From positions 1 through 23,902 of the forward strand of contig CAKUEZ010000022.1 of the NCBI GenBank assembly GCA_934646965.1: a stretch of DNA of 23,902 bases, read 5' to 3'. The stretch is from an uncultured Collinsella sp. GTDB taxonomy: Bacteria; Actinomycetota; Coriobacteriia; Coriobacteriales; Coriobacteriaceae. The notes beneath the pieces are model-generated. The model was not told the DNA's origin. It was given only the letters and a program-made list of their open reading frames with translations, and made no database searches. The translations under genes and the position numbers were made by a program. This document shows, piece by piece, positions 15,330 to 22,441 of the stretch (its first letter is position 1; each line of letters opens with the position of its first letter).

Positions 15330-15364
15330 ACCACCGCAAAGGGGACAGGCACCTTTGTGGTGGT
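15330..15364 (+). repeat. Terminator-like hairpin with GGGACAGG loop
   Basis: ACCACCGCAAAGG (15330-15342) pairs with CCTTTGTGGTGGT (15352-15364), one pair being a G-U wobble; the loop contains GGGACAGGC. It belongs to the family at 3546 and 5067, but the T-tract is interrupted (GGTTCTGGTCC), so terminator strength is uncertain. It may end aguA transcription. Confidence 0.65.
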
Positions 15365-15383
15365 TCTGGTCCTTATTGGCGGG

Positions 15384-15629
15384 TTAGTCCTGGGTATCGC
15401 CGCCGTACATGTAGACGATGAAGCCGTCGCCGGTGTCTTGGCTGTGATCCTCGAGGATGCGTTTCATGCTGAGGTGCTCGTAGAACTGCCAATCGGAGTT
15501 GCAGTCGCTCATCAGGAAGAACTTGGTGCAGCCGGCTTTGGCAAGCTCGGCGCGTGCAAGGTCAATAAGCGCGCGGCCGAGGCCCTTGCCCTGCCACTCG
15601 GGCACGATGATGATCAAGAACGTCCCCAA
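15384..15629 (-). pseudogene. GNAT acetyltransferase remnant (N-terminus missing)
   Basis: About 81 residues remain of a GNAT N-acetyltransferase of usual length near 150-170. The acetyl-CoA motif A is intact (IIIVPEWQGKGLGRALIDLA, with QGKGLG), followed by helix and strand text (FFLMSDCNSDWQFYEHLSM) and a normal-looking C-terminus ending at a TAA. An in-frame TAG sits immediately upstream (around 15633-15638) and no N-terminal half can be found; a hairpin of the GGGACAGG family starts about 10 bp beyond. It is therefore a truncated relic, probably left by a deletion or repeat-mediated rearrangement, though a TTG-started short product cannot be fully excluded. Confidence 0.75.
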
Positions 15630-15649
15630 CGACTAATTCCCCAGATAAA

Positions 15650-15684
15650 ACCGACCAAAATAAACCTGTCCCTATTTGGTAGGT
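15650..15684 (-). repeat. Hairpin of the GGGACAGG-loop family at the GNAT breakpoint
   Basis: On the minus strand ACCTACCAAAT and ATTTTGGTCGGT pair (ACCAAA/TTTGGT core plus ACC/GGT) around a loop containing GGGACAGG, followed by a short TTTT. It shares design, though not stem sequence, with the hairpins at 3546, 5067 and 15330, and abuts the truncated end of the acetyltransferase relic. Confidence 0.55.
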
Positions 15685-15701
15685 TTCGGGGCGGCGAAGG
15701 G

Positions 15702-15730
15702 TTGCACTTTAGCGTGCGACAGCGGATAAT
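15702..15730 (+). promoter_or_regulatory. Sigma-70-type promoter of aroF
   Basis: TTGCAC (15702-15707) and GATAAT (15725-15730) are separated by exactly 17 bp. Transcription would start near 15737, giving a leader of about 45 nt before the ATG at 15783. Confidence 0.65.
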
Positions 15731-15782
15731 GCCGAGCATTCGACAATGTTCTCGTTGCCATCAATTGATTGAGGAGGCCCCT

Positions 15783-16814
15783 ATGGCCATGGAATTCAAA
15801 CGCAGGCTGCCGATCCCCATGGAGATCCGCGAGGAAATGCCGCTTTCTGCCGAGCTTACCGCCAAGAAGCAGGCATTTGATGCCGAGGTCGCCAAGGTCT
15901 TTACCGGCGAGGATGCGCGCAAGGTGCTCATCATTGGCCCGTGCTCTGCCGACCGCGAGGACTCGGTGCTCGAGTACATGAACCGCCTGGCCAAGACCGC
16001 CGAAGAGGTCAAGGACAAGCTCATCATCATTCCGCGCGTCTACACCAACAAGCCGCGCACCAAGGGCACCGGCTACAAGGGCCTGCTGCACAACCCCGAC
16101 CCCGAGGCTCCCGACGATCTGCTCGAGGGCGTCAAGGCCATCCGCCACATGCACCTGCGCGTCATCGAGGAGACGGGCTTCTTCACCGCCGACGAGATGC
16201 TTTATCCCTCCAACTACCAGTACCTCGTCGACCTGCTGAGCTACGTCGCCGTGGGCGCACGCTCGGTCGAGAACCAGGAGCATCGCCTGGTATCGAGCGG
16301 CATTTCGGTACCCGTCGGCATGAAGAACCCCACTGCCGGTTCCACCACGGTTATGCTTAACTCCATTTACGCTGCTCAGGCCCACCAGAGCTTTATCTTC
16401 CGTAACTGGGAGGTCGAGTGCGACGGCAACCCGCTCGCGCACGCCGTCATGCGCGGCTACATCGGCCTCGATGGTCGCACCTACCCCAACTACCATTATG
16501 AGCACCTGGAGCGTCTGGCCGAGCGCTACACCGAGCACGCCGGCTACGCCAACCCGGCGGCGGTCATCGACTGCAACCACGACAACTCGGGCAAGCGTCC
16601 GCTGGAGCAGTACCGCATTTGCAAGGAGGTGCTCGATAGCTGCCGTCGCAACGAGTCCATCTCCAAGCTGGTCAAGGGCTTTATGATCGAGTCCTATCTG
16701 GAGGACGGCAATCAGCCGGTCGATGGCGGTGTCTTTGGCAAGTCCATCACCGACCCGTGCCTGGGCTGGGAAAAGACCGACTACCTCATCCACGAGATCG
16801 CAGAACGTATTTAG
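15783..16814 (+). CDS. aroF: 3-deoxy-7-phosphoheptulonate (DAHP) synthase, class I alpha
   Basis: A 343-residue enzyme condensing phosphoenolpyruvate and erythrose-4-phosphate, the first committed shikimate step. Landmarks: GPCSADRED (52-60; C54 metal ligand), PRVYTNKPRT (84-93), GARSVENQEHR (158-168), VGMKNPTAG (178-186), DCNHDNSGK (263-271; H266 metal ligand), IESYLEDGNQ (302-311; E303 ligand) and ITDPCLGWE (322-330; D324 ligand). Length and motifs match the E. coli AroF/AroG/AroH type. The start is ATG 15783 after GAGGAGG; the frame is open back to 15357 only by chance, antisense to the acetyltransferase relic. It stands as a single gene with its own promoter. Which aromatic amino acid feeds back on it is not readable here. 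Confidence 0.95.
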   Translation: MAMEFKRRLPIPMEIREEMPLSAELTAKKQAFDAEVAKVFTGEDARKVLIIGPCSADREDSVLEYMNRLAKTAEEVKDKLIIIPRVYTNKPRTKGTGYKGLLHNPDPEAPDDLLEGVKAIRHMHLRVIEETGFFTADEMLYPSNYQYLVDLLSYVAVGARSVENQEHRLVSSGISVPVGMKNPTAGSTTVMLNSIYAAQAHQSFIFRNWEVECDGNPLAHAVMRGYIGLDGRTYPNYHYEHLERLAERYTEHAGYANPAAVIDCNHDNSGKRPLEQYRICKEVLDSCRRNESISKLVKGFMIESYLEDGNQPVDGGVFGKSITDPCLGWEKTDYLIHEIAERI

Positions 16815-16959
16815 TTACGCGGTTTTACCAAACCGCGTAACGGCTCGACGCTGCAAACCCGCCAGGGCGGCAATCTGCCTTTCAGCTTCGGTGGCATGAC
16901 CAGAAGGTCAATGCCGCCTCGCTTCAAGGCACCTTGCTCGCTCTGGCGGGTTTTCGCTG
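16814..16959 (-). ncRNA. Structured repeat / candidate RNA, copy B
   Basis: On the minus strand it follows the same plan as copy A: CAGCGAAA, an outer stem AAACCCGCCAG/CTGGCGGGTTT (plus coordinates 16943-16953, 16855-16865), CGAGCAAGGTG opposite CAGATTGCC, an inner stem TGCCTT/AAGGCA, GAAGCGAGG opposite CCGAAGCTGA, an apical GGCATGACC-type hairpin with one bulge (16893-16915), GCAGCGTCGAGCC, and the identical 12-bp terminal hairpin (16814-16841). All stems except the terminal one differ in sequence from copy A yet pair. It begins at the last base of the aroF stop codon, antisense to aroF. On the plus strand the same hairpins may also terminate aroF. Confidence 0.65.
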
Positions 16960-16987
16960 TCGTTGCCAAAACATCGACGTTGCCGTT

Positions 16988-17070
16988 GGGTAGCTAATTT
17001 GGGACGGGGCCATTTTGACTACTTTGCAATTAAAAGTAGTCAAAATGGCCCCGTCCCAAATTAGCTACCC
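16988..17070. repeat. 38-bp perfect palindromic repeat
   Basis: Bases 16988-17025 are the exact reverse complement of 17033-17070, with a 7-nt loop GCAATTA. The arm contains GGGACGGGGCC, recalling the GGGAC words of other hairpins here. The gene-free stretch 16815-17487 consists of structured copy B, this palindrome, the element at 17127-17364 and the exporter terminator. Confidence 0.9.
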
Positions 17071-17126
17071 ATGCACCAGAATGTGGTCTGCTCGCTGGCA
17101 CTGCCGGATCTTTGGCGTTCTCCATG

Positions 17127-17364
17127 CCCGGTGGGCAAAAAATGGCAAATATGAGTACTGTTGCTATTGCGGTATCATATCGACTCTACAAAATAATAGA
17201 CATAACTGAAAATATGTTCATTAATGTTGGCATACAGAAGCCTGTTAACGGGCATCTTGATCAATCTGAAGGCATATATAGGCCGCAAAGAGGCCAGTTG
17301 AGGCGATTTTGGCTGTTACTAAAAAGGTGACAGTACTCATATTTGCCATTTTTTGACCACGGGG
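17127..17364. mobile_element. MITE-like element with 26-bp perfect terminal inverted repeats
   Basis: A 26-bp arm beginning CAAAAAATGGCAAATATG (17136-17161) is matched exactly in inverse at 17330-17355. With two mismatches in nine further bases the arms reach about 35 bp (17127-17161, 17330-17364). The interior of about 170 bp is clearly more AT-rich than the surroundings and has no convincing ORF or transposase. No clear target-site duplication was found. This is the usual form of a non-autonomous miniature transposable element. Confidence 0.65.
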
Positions 17365-17421
17365 TCCGGAAGGGGCTGTCAATTGGGTCCCAAGGGAGGC
17401 AATTCGAGTGCAGCGTATGAA

Positions 17422-17457
17422 AAAACGGGGGCGCAGGTTATCCTGCGCCCCCGTTTT
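17422..17457 (-). terminator. Rho-independent terminator of the exporter operon
   Basis: AAAACGGGGGCGCAGG (17422-17437) and its exact complement (17442-17457) form a 16-bp stem with a 4-nt loop, ending in TTTTTT on the minus strand. It lies 30 bp after the stop of the last ABC gene. Confidence 0.92.
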
Positions 17458-17487
17458 CTGGGCATTGCGGTTGTTTGCCGCTGGTTT

Positions 17488-19344
17488 TTACGCCGCCTCG
17501 TCGAACTGCGAGTTGTACAGGTCGGCGTAGAAGCCGCCCTGGGCGAGCAGCTCGTCATGCGTGCCCTTCTCGACGATGTCGCCGTCGCGAATCACCAAGA
17601 TCACGTCGGCGTTGCGGATCGTGGACAGGCGGTGCGCGATGACAAAGCTCGTACGGCCCTGCATCAGCGCATCCATGGCGCGCTGAATAAGCTCCTCGGT
17701 GCGGGTGTCGACGTTGGAGGTCGCCTCGTCCAGGATGAGTGCCGGGCGGTCGGCCAAAATGGCGCGGGCGATGGTCACGAGCTGGCGCTGGCCCTGCGAC
17801 AGGTTGGTGCCCTCCTCGTTGATCATAAAGTCGTAGCCGCCGGCAAGCGTATGGATAAAGTGGTCGCAGCGTGCGGCGCGTGCGGCGGCCTCGACCTCGG
17901 CATCGCTCGCGTCGGGGCGTCCGTAGCGGATGTTCTCACGGATGGTGCCGTTAAACAGCCAGGTATCCTGTAGCACCATGGCAAACTCGCCGCGCAGCGC
18001 AGCGCGATCCCAGTCGCGCACGTCGATGCCCTCGACGCGCAGCGAACCGCCGTCCACATCGTAGAAGCGCTGTAGCAGCTTGATGAGGGTGGTCTTGCCG
18101 GCACCGGTGGGGCCGACGATGGCGATGGTCTGACCGGGTTTAGCCTCGCAACTAAAGTCGTGGATGATGGTCTTGTCGGGCGTGTAGCCAAACTTGACGT
18201 GGTCGAACTCCACGTGGCCGGGGCGCTTCTCGGGGATCTGCGCGTCGGTCTTCTGCTCTTCCTCGGGCGCGGCCAGGAACTCGAACACACGCTCGGTGGC
18301 GGCGGCCATCGACTGCATCGTGTTGCTCACGTTGCCCAGCTGCTGCACTGGCTGCGTAAAGTTGCGCACGTACTGGATGAAGCTCTGGATGTCGCCGGGA
18401 GTGGCGTTTCCGGTCAGCGCGAGCTGCGCGCCCACCACGACAACGCCCACATATCCCATGTTGCCCACCAGGCTCATGAGCGGCATCATCAGGCCCGACA
18501 GGAACTGCGAGCGCCAGCCACTAATATAGAGGCGGTCGTTTTGGCGGTCGAACTCCTCGATCGAGGCCTCGGCGCGGTCGAACACCTGGATGACGTTCTG
18601 GCCGGCAAAGTCCTCCTCGATAATGCCGTTGACGGTGCCCAGGACCTGCTGCTGCTCACGGAAGTACGGCTGCGAGAAGTGAATCATCACGGCCAGGATA
18701 ATCGCGGCGGCGGGCAGCGTGAGCACGGTGACGCCGGTGAGCGGCAGGCTGATCGACAGCATCATGACGAGCACGCCGATAATCTGCGTGACGGACGTAA
18801 TGAGCTGCGTCACGCTCTGGTTGAGTGACTGGCCGAGCGTGTCGACATCGTTGGTGATGCGGCTGAGCACATCGCCCTTGCTGTGGCCGTTGAAGTAGCT
18901 CATCGGCACGACAGCGATCTTGGCGGCGATCTCCTTGCGCATGCGGTAGCAGATCTTTTGCGTGACGCCGGTCATGAGCCAGCCCTGGATTAGGCTGCAG
19001 GCAGAGCTCGCCAGGTACAGGCAGAGCAAAAAGCCGAGCGTCTTGGCGATCCAGTCAAAGTCGACATCGCCGGTACCGTTGACCTTGGCAACCAGGCCTT
19101 CGAACAGCTTGGTCGTAACCTGGCCGAGCACCTTGGGTCCCACAATGTTAAAGATAACCGAGCACACGGCAAAGGCGACGGCGGCGAACACGGCAATCTT
19201 GTGCTGCCCGATATAGCCGAGCAGCTGCTTTATGGTGCCCTTAAAGTCCTTGGCCTTTTCGCCGCGGCCCATGCCGCCCATGCGGCCCATGGGTCCACGC
19301 TGACGGGTGGGCTTGGGAATCTGAGTCTTGGTCTCGTCTGCCAT
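17488..19344 (-). CDS. ABC exporter half-transporter, catalytic subunit (multidrug type)
   Basis: A 618-residue type IV ABC exporter subunit with an N-terminal six-helix membrane domain (about 45-340) and a C-terminal ATPase. Walker A GPTGAGKT is at 411-418, signature LSQGQ at 515-519, Walker B LILDE with catalytic E540, and switch His571. The Gly/Met/Arg-rich N-terminal tail (about 14-30) is typical of this subfamily. It has the canonical catalytic residues, whereas its partner encoded just upstream is degenerate, so the pair should form an asymmetric heterodimer like LmrCD, BmrCD or TM287/288. Its ATG overlaps the partner's stop (TAATG), indicating translational coupling. It is controlled by the MarR gene at the head of the operon. 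The drug specificity is unknown. Confidence 0.93.
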   Translation of the reverse strand: MADETKTQIPKPTRQRGPMGRMGGMGRGEKAKDFKGTIKQLLGYIGQHKIAVFAAVAFAVCSVIFNIVGPKVLGQVTTKLFEGLVAKVNGTGDVDFDWIAKTLGFLLCLYLASSACSLIQGWLMTGVTQKICYRMRKEIAAKIAVVPMSYFNGHSKGDVLSRITNDVDTLGQSLNQSVTQLITSVTQIIGVLVMMLSISLPLTGVTVLTLPAAAIILAVMIHFSQPYFREQQQVLGTVNGIIEEDFAGQNVIQVFDRAEASIEEFDRQNDRLYISGWRSQFLSGLMMPLMSLVGNMGYVGVVVVGAQLALTGNATPGDIQSFIQYVRNFTQPVQQLGNVSNTMQSMAAATERVFEFLAAPEEEQKTDAQIPEKRPGHVEFDHVKFGYTPDKTIIHDFSCEAKPGQTIAIVGPTGAGKTTLIKLLQRFYDVDGGSLRVEGIDVRDWDRAALRGEFAMVLQDTWLFNGTIRENIRYGRPDASDAEVEAAARAARCDHFIHTLAGGYDFMINEEGTNLSQGQRQLVTIARAILADRPALILDEATSNVDTRTEELIQRAMDALMQGRTSFVIAHRLSTIRNADVILVIRDGDIVEKGTHDELLAQGGFYADLYNSQFDEAA

Positions 19345-21707
19345 TAGCGCTCGCCTCCTTCCATAACGGCTGCAATCTCTTCTTGGGTAAGTCCCAGCTC
19401 CTCGGCGGAAAGCTGCGACTGCGCGATCTCCAGATACGCCGGGCAGCCGTGCAGCAGTTCCTCGTGCGTTCCGGTGCCCACTACATGTCCATCGTCGAGC
19501 ACGATGATCTGGTCGGCGTGCATGATGGTCGCGATGCGCTGTGCCACGACCACGAGCGCGGCGTCGGTGACGTTTTTGGCGAGCTCCTCGCGCAGGCGCG
19601 CGTCGGTCTTGTAGTCGAGCGCGCTAAACGAATCGTCGAACACCACGACCTCGGGCTTCTTGGCCAGGGCGCGGGCGATGGCCAAGCGCTGGCGCTGACC
19701 GCCCGAAACATTGGAGCCGCCCTGGCTGATGGGAGAGTCGTAGCCGCCTTCGCGCTCGGCGATAAAGTCCTCGGCCTGGGCGATGCGCGCGGCCTCGTGC
19801 ATGTCCTCGTCGCTCACCGTGTCGCCGGCAAACTTGAGGTTGCTCTCGACGGTGCCCGAGAACAGGCGGCCCTGCTGCGGAATATAGCCAATGCGGCGAC
19901 GCAGCTCGGAGAGGGTCAGGTCGCGCACGTCGACGCCGTCGAGCGAAATGCTGCCGCCCGTGACGTCGTACAGACGCGGGATGAGCTGCACAAGTGTGGA
20001 CTTGCCCGAGCCCGTGGAGCCGATGATGCCGAGCATCTGACCGGCGTGCGTGGTGAAGTTCACGCCGCTGATCACGTCGGCGCGGGCATCGGGGTACTGG
20101 AAGCTCACGTCGCGGAAGCGCAGCTCGCCGCGCGGCGCGCTGGCTGCGGGCAGCTTGGGCGAGGCGGGGTCGTTAATGCTCGTGGGGCAGGTGATGACCT
20201 CTTCCACGCGCTCGGCGGCAACCTCGGCGCGGGGCAGAATGACCGAAACCATGGTGAGGATCATAAACGCCATGACGATCTGCATGGTGTAGGAGATGAA
20301 CGCCATCATGTTGCCGACCTGCATCACGCCGTCGGACACGCCCCGTGCGCCAAACCAGACAATGAGCACGGCGACGCAGTTCATGACGAGCATCATGAGC
20401 GGCATCATGAAGCTCATGGCGCGGTTGGTGTAGAGCTGCGTGGTCATCAGGTCGAGCGAAGCCGCGTCAAAGCGCTCGAGCTCATGCTCCTCGCGGTTGA
20501 ACGAGCGAATGGGCATAAGGCCGTCGAGCAGCTCGCGGGCGGTAAGGTTCACGCGGTCCACAAAGCTCTGCATCTTTTTGAACTTGGGCATGGTGAGGCC
20601 CATGAGCACGCCGACGACAGCCGAGACTGCGATGATGGCCACGGCGATGGTCCACTCCAGGCCGGTGTGGTTGGCCAGAACGCGCATAACGGCGACGACG
20701 CCCATAACAGGGGCCATAAGACACATGCGGATAAACAGGGTCGCAGCCATCTGAATCTGCTGAATATCGTTGGTGCAGCGGGTGATGAGCGAGGCCTGGC
20801 TAAACTTGCCCACCTCGGCTGGCGAGAAGTGCATAACCTTGTTGAACGTCTCGCGGCGCAGGTCGCGGGCAATGGAGCAGGCGGTGCGCGATGCCACGGC
20901 GCCGGTCAGGATGGTGGCGACAAGCGATACCAGGCACAGGCCGAACATCGTGGTTGCCATGTGGCCCAGGTAGGCGTTCTGCACGTCGGCAGGGTCGATG
21001 CCCTGTGCCTTGTACTCGTCCTGCACGTAGGTCACGGCGCGCTGGGTGACGATGGAGCCAGACATGGAGCCCATCTTGTCTGCCATCTCGTTGGCGCCAT
21101 CGACAAGCTTGCTCTGGTCGATCAGGCCGCCCTCGACGCCCAGACGCAAGCTTGCCATGGTGATCTTGCCACCGTCGGCGTCAATCTGCGCCTGCATTTC
21201 CTGTGCGGCTGCGGCCTTCTGCTGCATCTCGGCGAGCTGCTCGGGCGTCATGGCCGCCATCTGCTCGGGGGTGGGCATGGACTGCTGGGCGCCGTCGCCG
21301 GTGTCGCTCGTGCCGGTCATGTCTCCCATGGAATCGGCGTCGATACCCTGGTTGAGGGCAAGCACGACGGTCTCGGGCAGGCTCATAATGTCGGCGAGCT
21401 TACTGCCGTCGGCGCGCTCGTCCTCGGTGCCGTTGTAGGCACGGATGCCGTTCTTGTCGGCCTTGCCAAACGCGGCCTCCACCGTCTTAGTGTCCTTGGC
21501 GTTCATAAAGAGCTTAAGGTCGTCGAGCGATTCGGCGCGGATGGTGTCGGGAACGGGCGAGGCGATGCCTCCCTGTTGCACGCCTACGTCGACGATGTCG
21601 CTCATATACGTGGGCAGCGCTAGGTCGGCGTTACAGCTGATTACGATAAGCACGATTGCTGCAAGCAGCGCCAGGATATGCTTCTTAAAGAGCTTGAGAA
21701 TCCTCAC
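19344..21707 (-). CDS. ABC exporter half-transporter, degenerate-site subunit with large extracellular loop
   Basis: A 787-residue partner. After the first membrane helix (about 10-33) an unusually long extracytoplasmic segment (about 45-245) precedes helix 2 (about 248-272); it includes a Met/Gln/Ala-rich helical stretch with repeated TPEQM and TPEQL. Helices 3-6 end near 492. In the ATPase, Walker A GSTGSGKS is at 563-570 and signature VSGGQ at 667-671. Walker B reads VVFDD, with D692 at the catalytic Glu position, and the switch His is Gln (Q723), so the site it contributes should be non-hydrolytic. The GTG start overlaps the MarR stop by 4 bp (GTGA). The function of the extra loop is unknown. 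Confidence 0.92.
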   Translation of the reverse strand: MRILKLFKKHILALLAAIVLIVISCNADLALPTYMSDIVDVGVQQGGIASPVPDTIRAESLDDLKLFMNAKDTKTVEAAFGKADKNGIRAYNGTEDERADGSKLADIMSLPETVVLALNQGIDADSMGDMTGTSDTGDGAQQSMPTPEQMAAMTPEQLAEMQQKAAAAQEMQAQIDADGGKITMASLRLGVEGGLIDQSKLVDGANEMADKMGSMSGSIVTQRAVTYVQDEYKAQGIDPADVQNAYLGHMATTMFGLCLVSLVATILTGAVASRTACSIARDLRRETFNKVMHFSPAEVGKFSQASLITRCTNDIQQIQMAATLFIRMCLMAPVMGVVAVMRVLANHTGLEWTIAVAIIAVSAVVGVLMGLTMPKFKKMQSFVDRVNLTARELLDGLMPIRSFNREEHELERFDAASLDLMTTQLYTNRAMSFMMPLMMLVMNCVAVLIVWFGARGVSDGVMQVGNMMAFISYTMQIVMAFMILTMVSVILPRAEVAAERVEEVITCPTSINDPASPKLPAASAPRGELRFRDVSFQYPDARADVISGVNFTTHAGQMLGIIGSTGSGKSTLVQLIPRLYDVTGGSISLDGVDVRDLTLSELRRRIGYIPQQGRLFSGTVESNLKFAGDTVSDEDMHEAARIAQAEDFIAEREGGYDSPISQGGSNVSGGQRQRLAIARALAKKPEVVVFDDSFSALDYKTDARLREELAKNVTDAALVVVAQRIATIMHADQIIVLDDGHVVGTGTHEELLHGCPAYLEIAQSQLSAEELGLTQEEIAAVMEGGER

Positions 21708-22153
21708 TCGGCATCTCTCCTTTCTTGGTTGCGGTCGATAATCTGGTTAGTGCGTCGAAGAAGGCGCACCAGTTCGTTGGTATCTGCTTCGCCGAGCTGC
21801 TCGAGGAATGCCGCAGCGCGGTCCTCAAACTCCCGACGCTTGATTTCAAGATCTTGATGCCCCTTTTCGGTTACCGTGACGTGTACGCGGCGACGGTCGG
21901 TTTTTGAGTGCTCGCGCTCGACCCAGCCCTTGGCCTCGAGGGCGCGTAGGATATTGGCGATGCGGGCGCTCGAGACCCAGGCACGATCGGCAAGTTCGCT
22001 CGGCGTGAGTGAGCCGCCGGCGAGCAAAAGAGCGCGCATGACGGCCATCTCGCCGCTCAGAGCCTGGTCGGTAAAACGCGAAACGCGCTGGTGCAGGCTG
22101 CCAAACTCGATAAAGAGCTTGCGTCCAAGCATGTGGAAATCGGTATCTTCCAC
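21704..22153 (-). CDS. MarR-family transcriptional regulator
   Basis: A 149-residue winged-helix regulator heading the exporter operon. The recognition region is LTPSELADRAWVSSARIANI (about 49-68), with helix LRALEAKGWVER and the wing DRRRVHVTVTEKG (86-98), the standard MarR arrangement. The chosen start is GTG 22153 preceded by AGGGG; an ATG seven codons later is the alternative. The gene overlaps the first ABC gene by four bases. An inverted repeat spanning its start region is a likely self-binding site, so a drug or toxic metabolite probably relieves repression (family-based inference). Confidence 0.92.
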   Translation of the reverse strand: MEDTDFHMLGRKLFIEFGSLHQRVSRFTDQALSGEMAVMRALLLAGGSLTPSELADRAWVSSARIANILRALEAKGWVEREHSKTDRRRVHVTVTEKGHQDLEIKRREFEDRAAAFLEQLGEADTNELVRLLRRTNQIIDRNQERRDAE

Positions 22154-22201
22154 CGAAAACCCCTAACACTAGAAACTATTTTCGGTGAAAGATGATACCA
22201 C
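22142..22201 (-). promoter_or_regulatory. marR operon promoter with dyad operator
   Basis: CACCGAAAA (22151-22159) is mirrored by TTTTCGGTG (22179-22187); the flanks GGTATC and GATACC extend the symmetry with small gaps. On the minus strand TGGTATCAT, an extended -10, sits at 22193-22201, so a repressor on the dyad would block the start site and the ribosome site. Confidence 0.6.
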
Positions 22202-22220
22202 CGCACGAGCATCCCATACA

Positions 22221-22251
22221 GTAGATTTTTGGGACATGCCCAGAAATCTAC
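22221..22251. repeat. Hairpin GTAGATTT...AAATCTAC
   Basis: GTAGATTTTTGGG and CCCAGAAATCTAC form a 13-bp stem with one G-U pair and a 5-nt loop (ACATG). It lies upstream of the marR promoter, between two divergent units. It contains a GGGACA word like other hairpins in the window. Confidence 0.6.
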
Positions 22252-22304
22252 CGGAGAGCTGTGCGATATAAAGGTCGTATAAACAATTCAAAAAATTCAA
22301 TTAC

Positions 22305-22316
22305 TGAAACGTTCCA
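22305..22316. promoter_or_regulatory. LacI/GalR-type operator candidate upstream of the SDR gene
   Basis: TGAAACGTTCCA is a near-palindrome around a central CG (five of six positions symmetric), as bound by LacI-family repressors. TATAAA words at 22267 and 22280 could serve as -10 elements for the SDR-permease unit. The region 22252-22441 otherwise shows a GCTCCAAC/GTTGGAGT pairing before the ribosome site. Confidence 0.4.
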
Positions 22317-22441
22317 AAGAACTATCATGCACGCGGTTAGGCGAGGGGTTGTCACCACCATGACGACTGGGACTCATTTTTCGCCACGTGCGATGCTCCA
22401 ACTTCCCGCAAGGAGACACCTGAATCAAGGGGGTTGGAGTC

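Noticed and set aside
15357..15782. N-terminal extension of the DAHP synthase frame
   Set aside because: It is antisense to the acetyltransferase relic, matches no DAHP synthase, and the ATG at 15783 has a strong GAGGAGG site and an upstream promoter.
17015..17330. Small plus-strand ORFs within the palindrome and MITE-like element
   Set aside because: They run through inverted-repeat sequence, have no ribosome site and no recognisable protein features.
17127..17364. Complete insertion sequence
   Set aside because: The ends look like terminal repeats, but the interior is only about 170 bp with no transposase.
19383..21623. Long 746-residue plus-strand ORF
   Set aside because: It is the antisense shadow of the ABC exporter gene: rich in His, Gly and Ala with no domain, while the minus strand encodes clear ATPase motifs.
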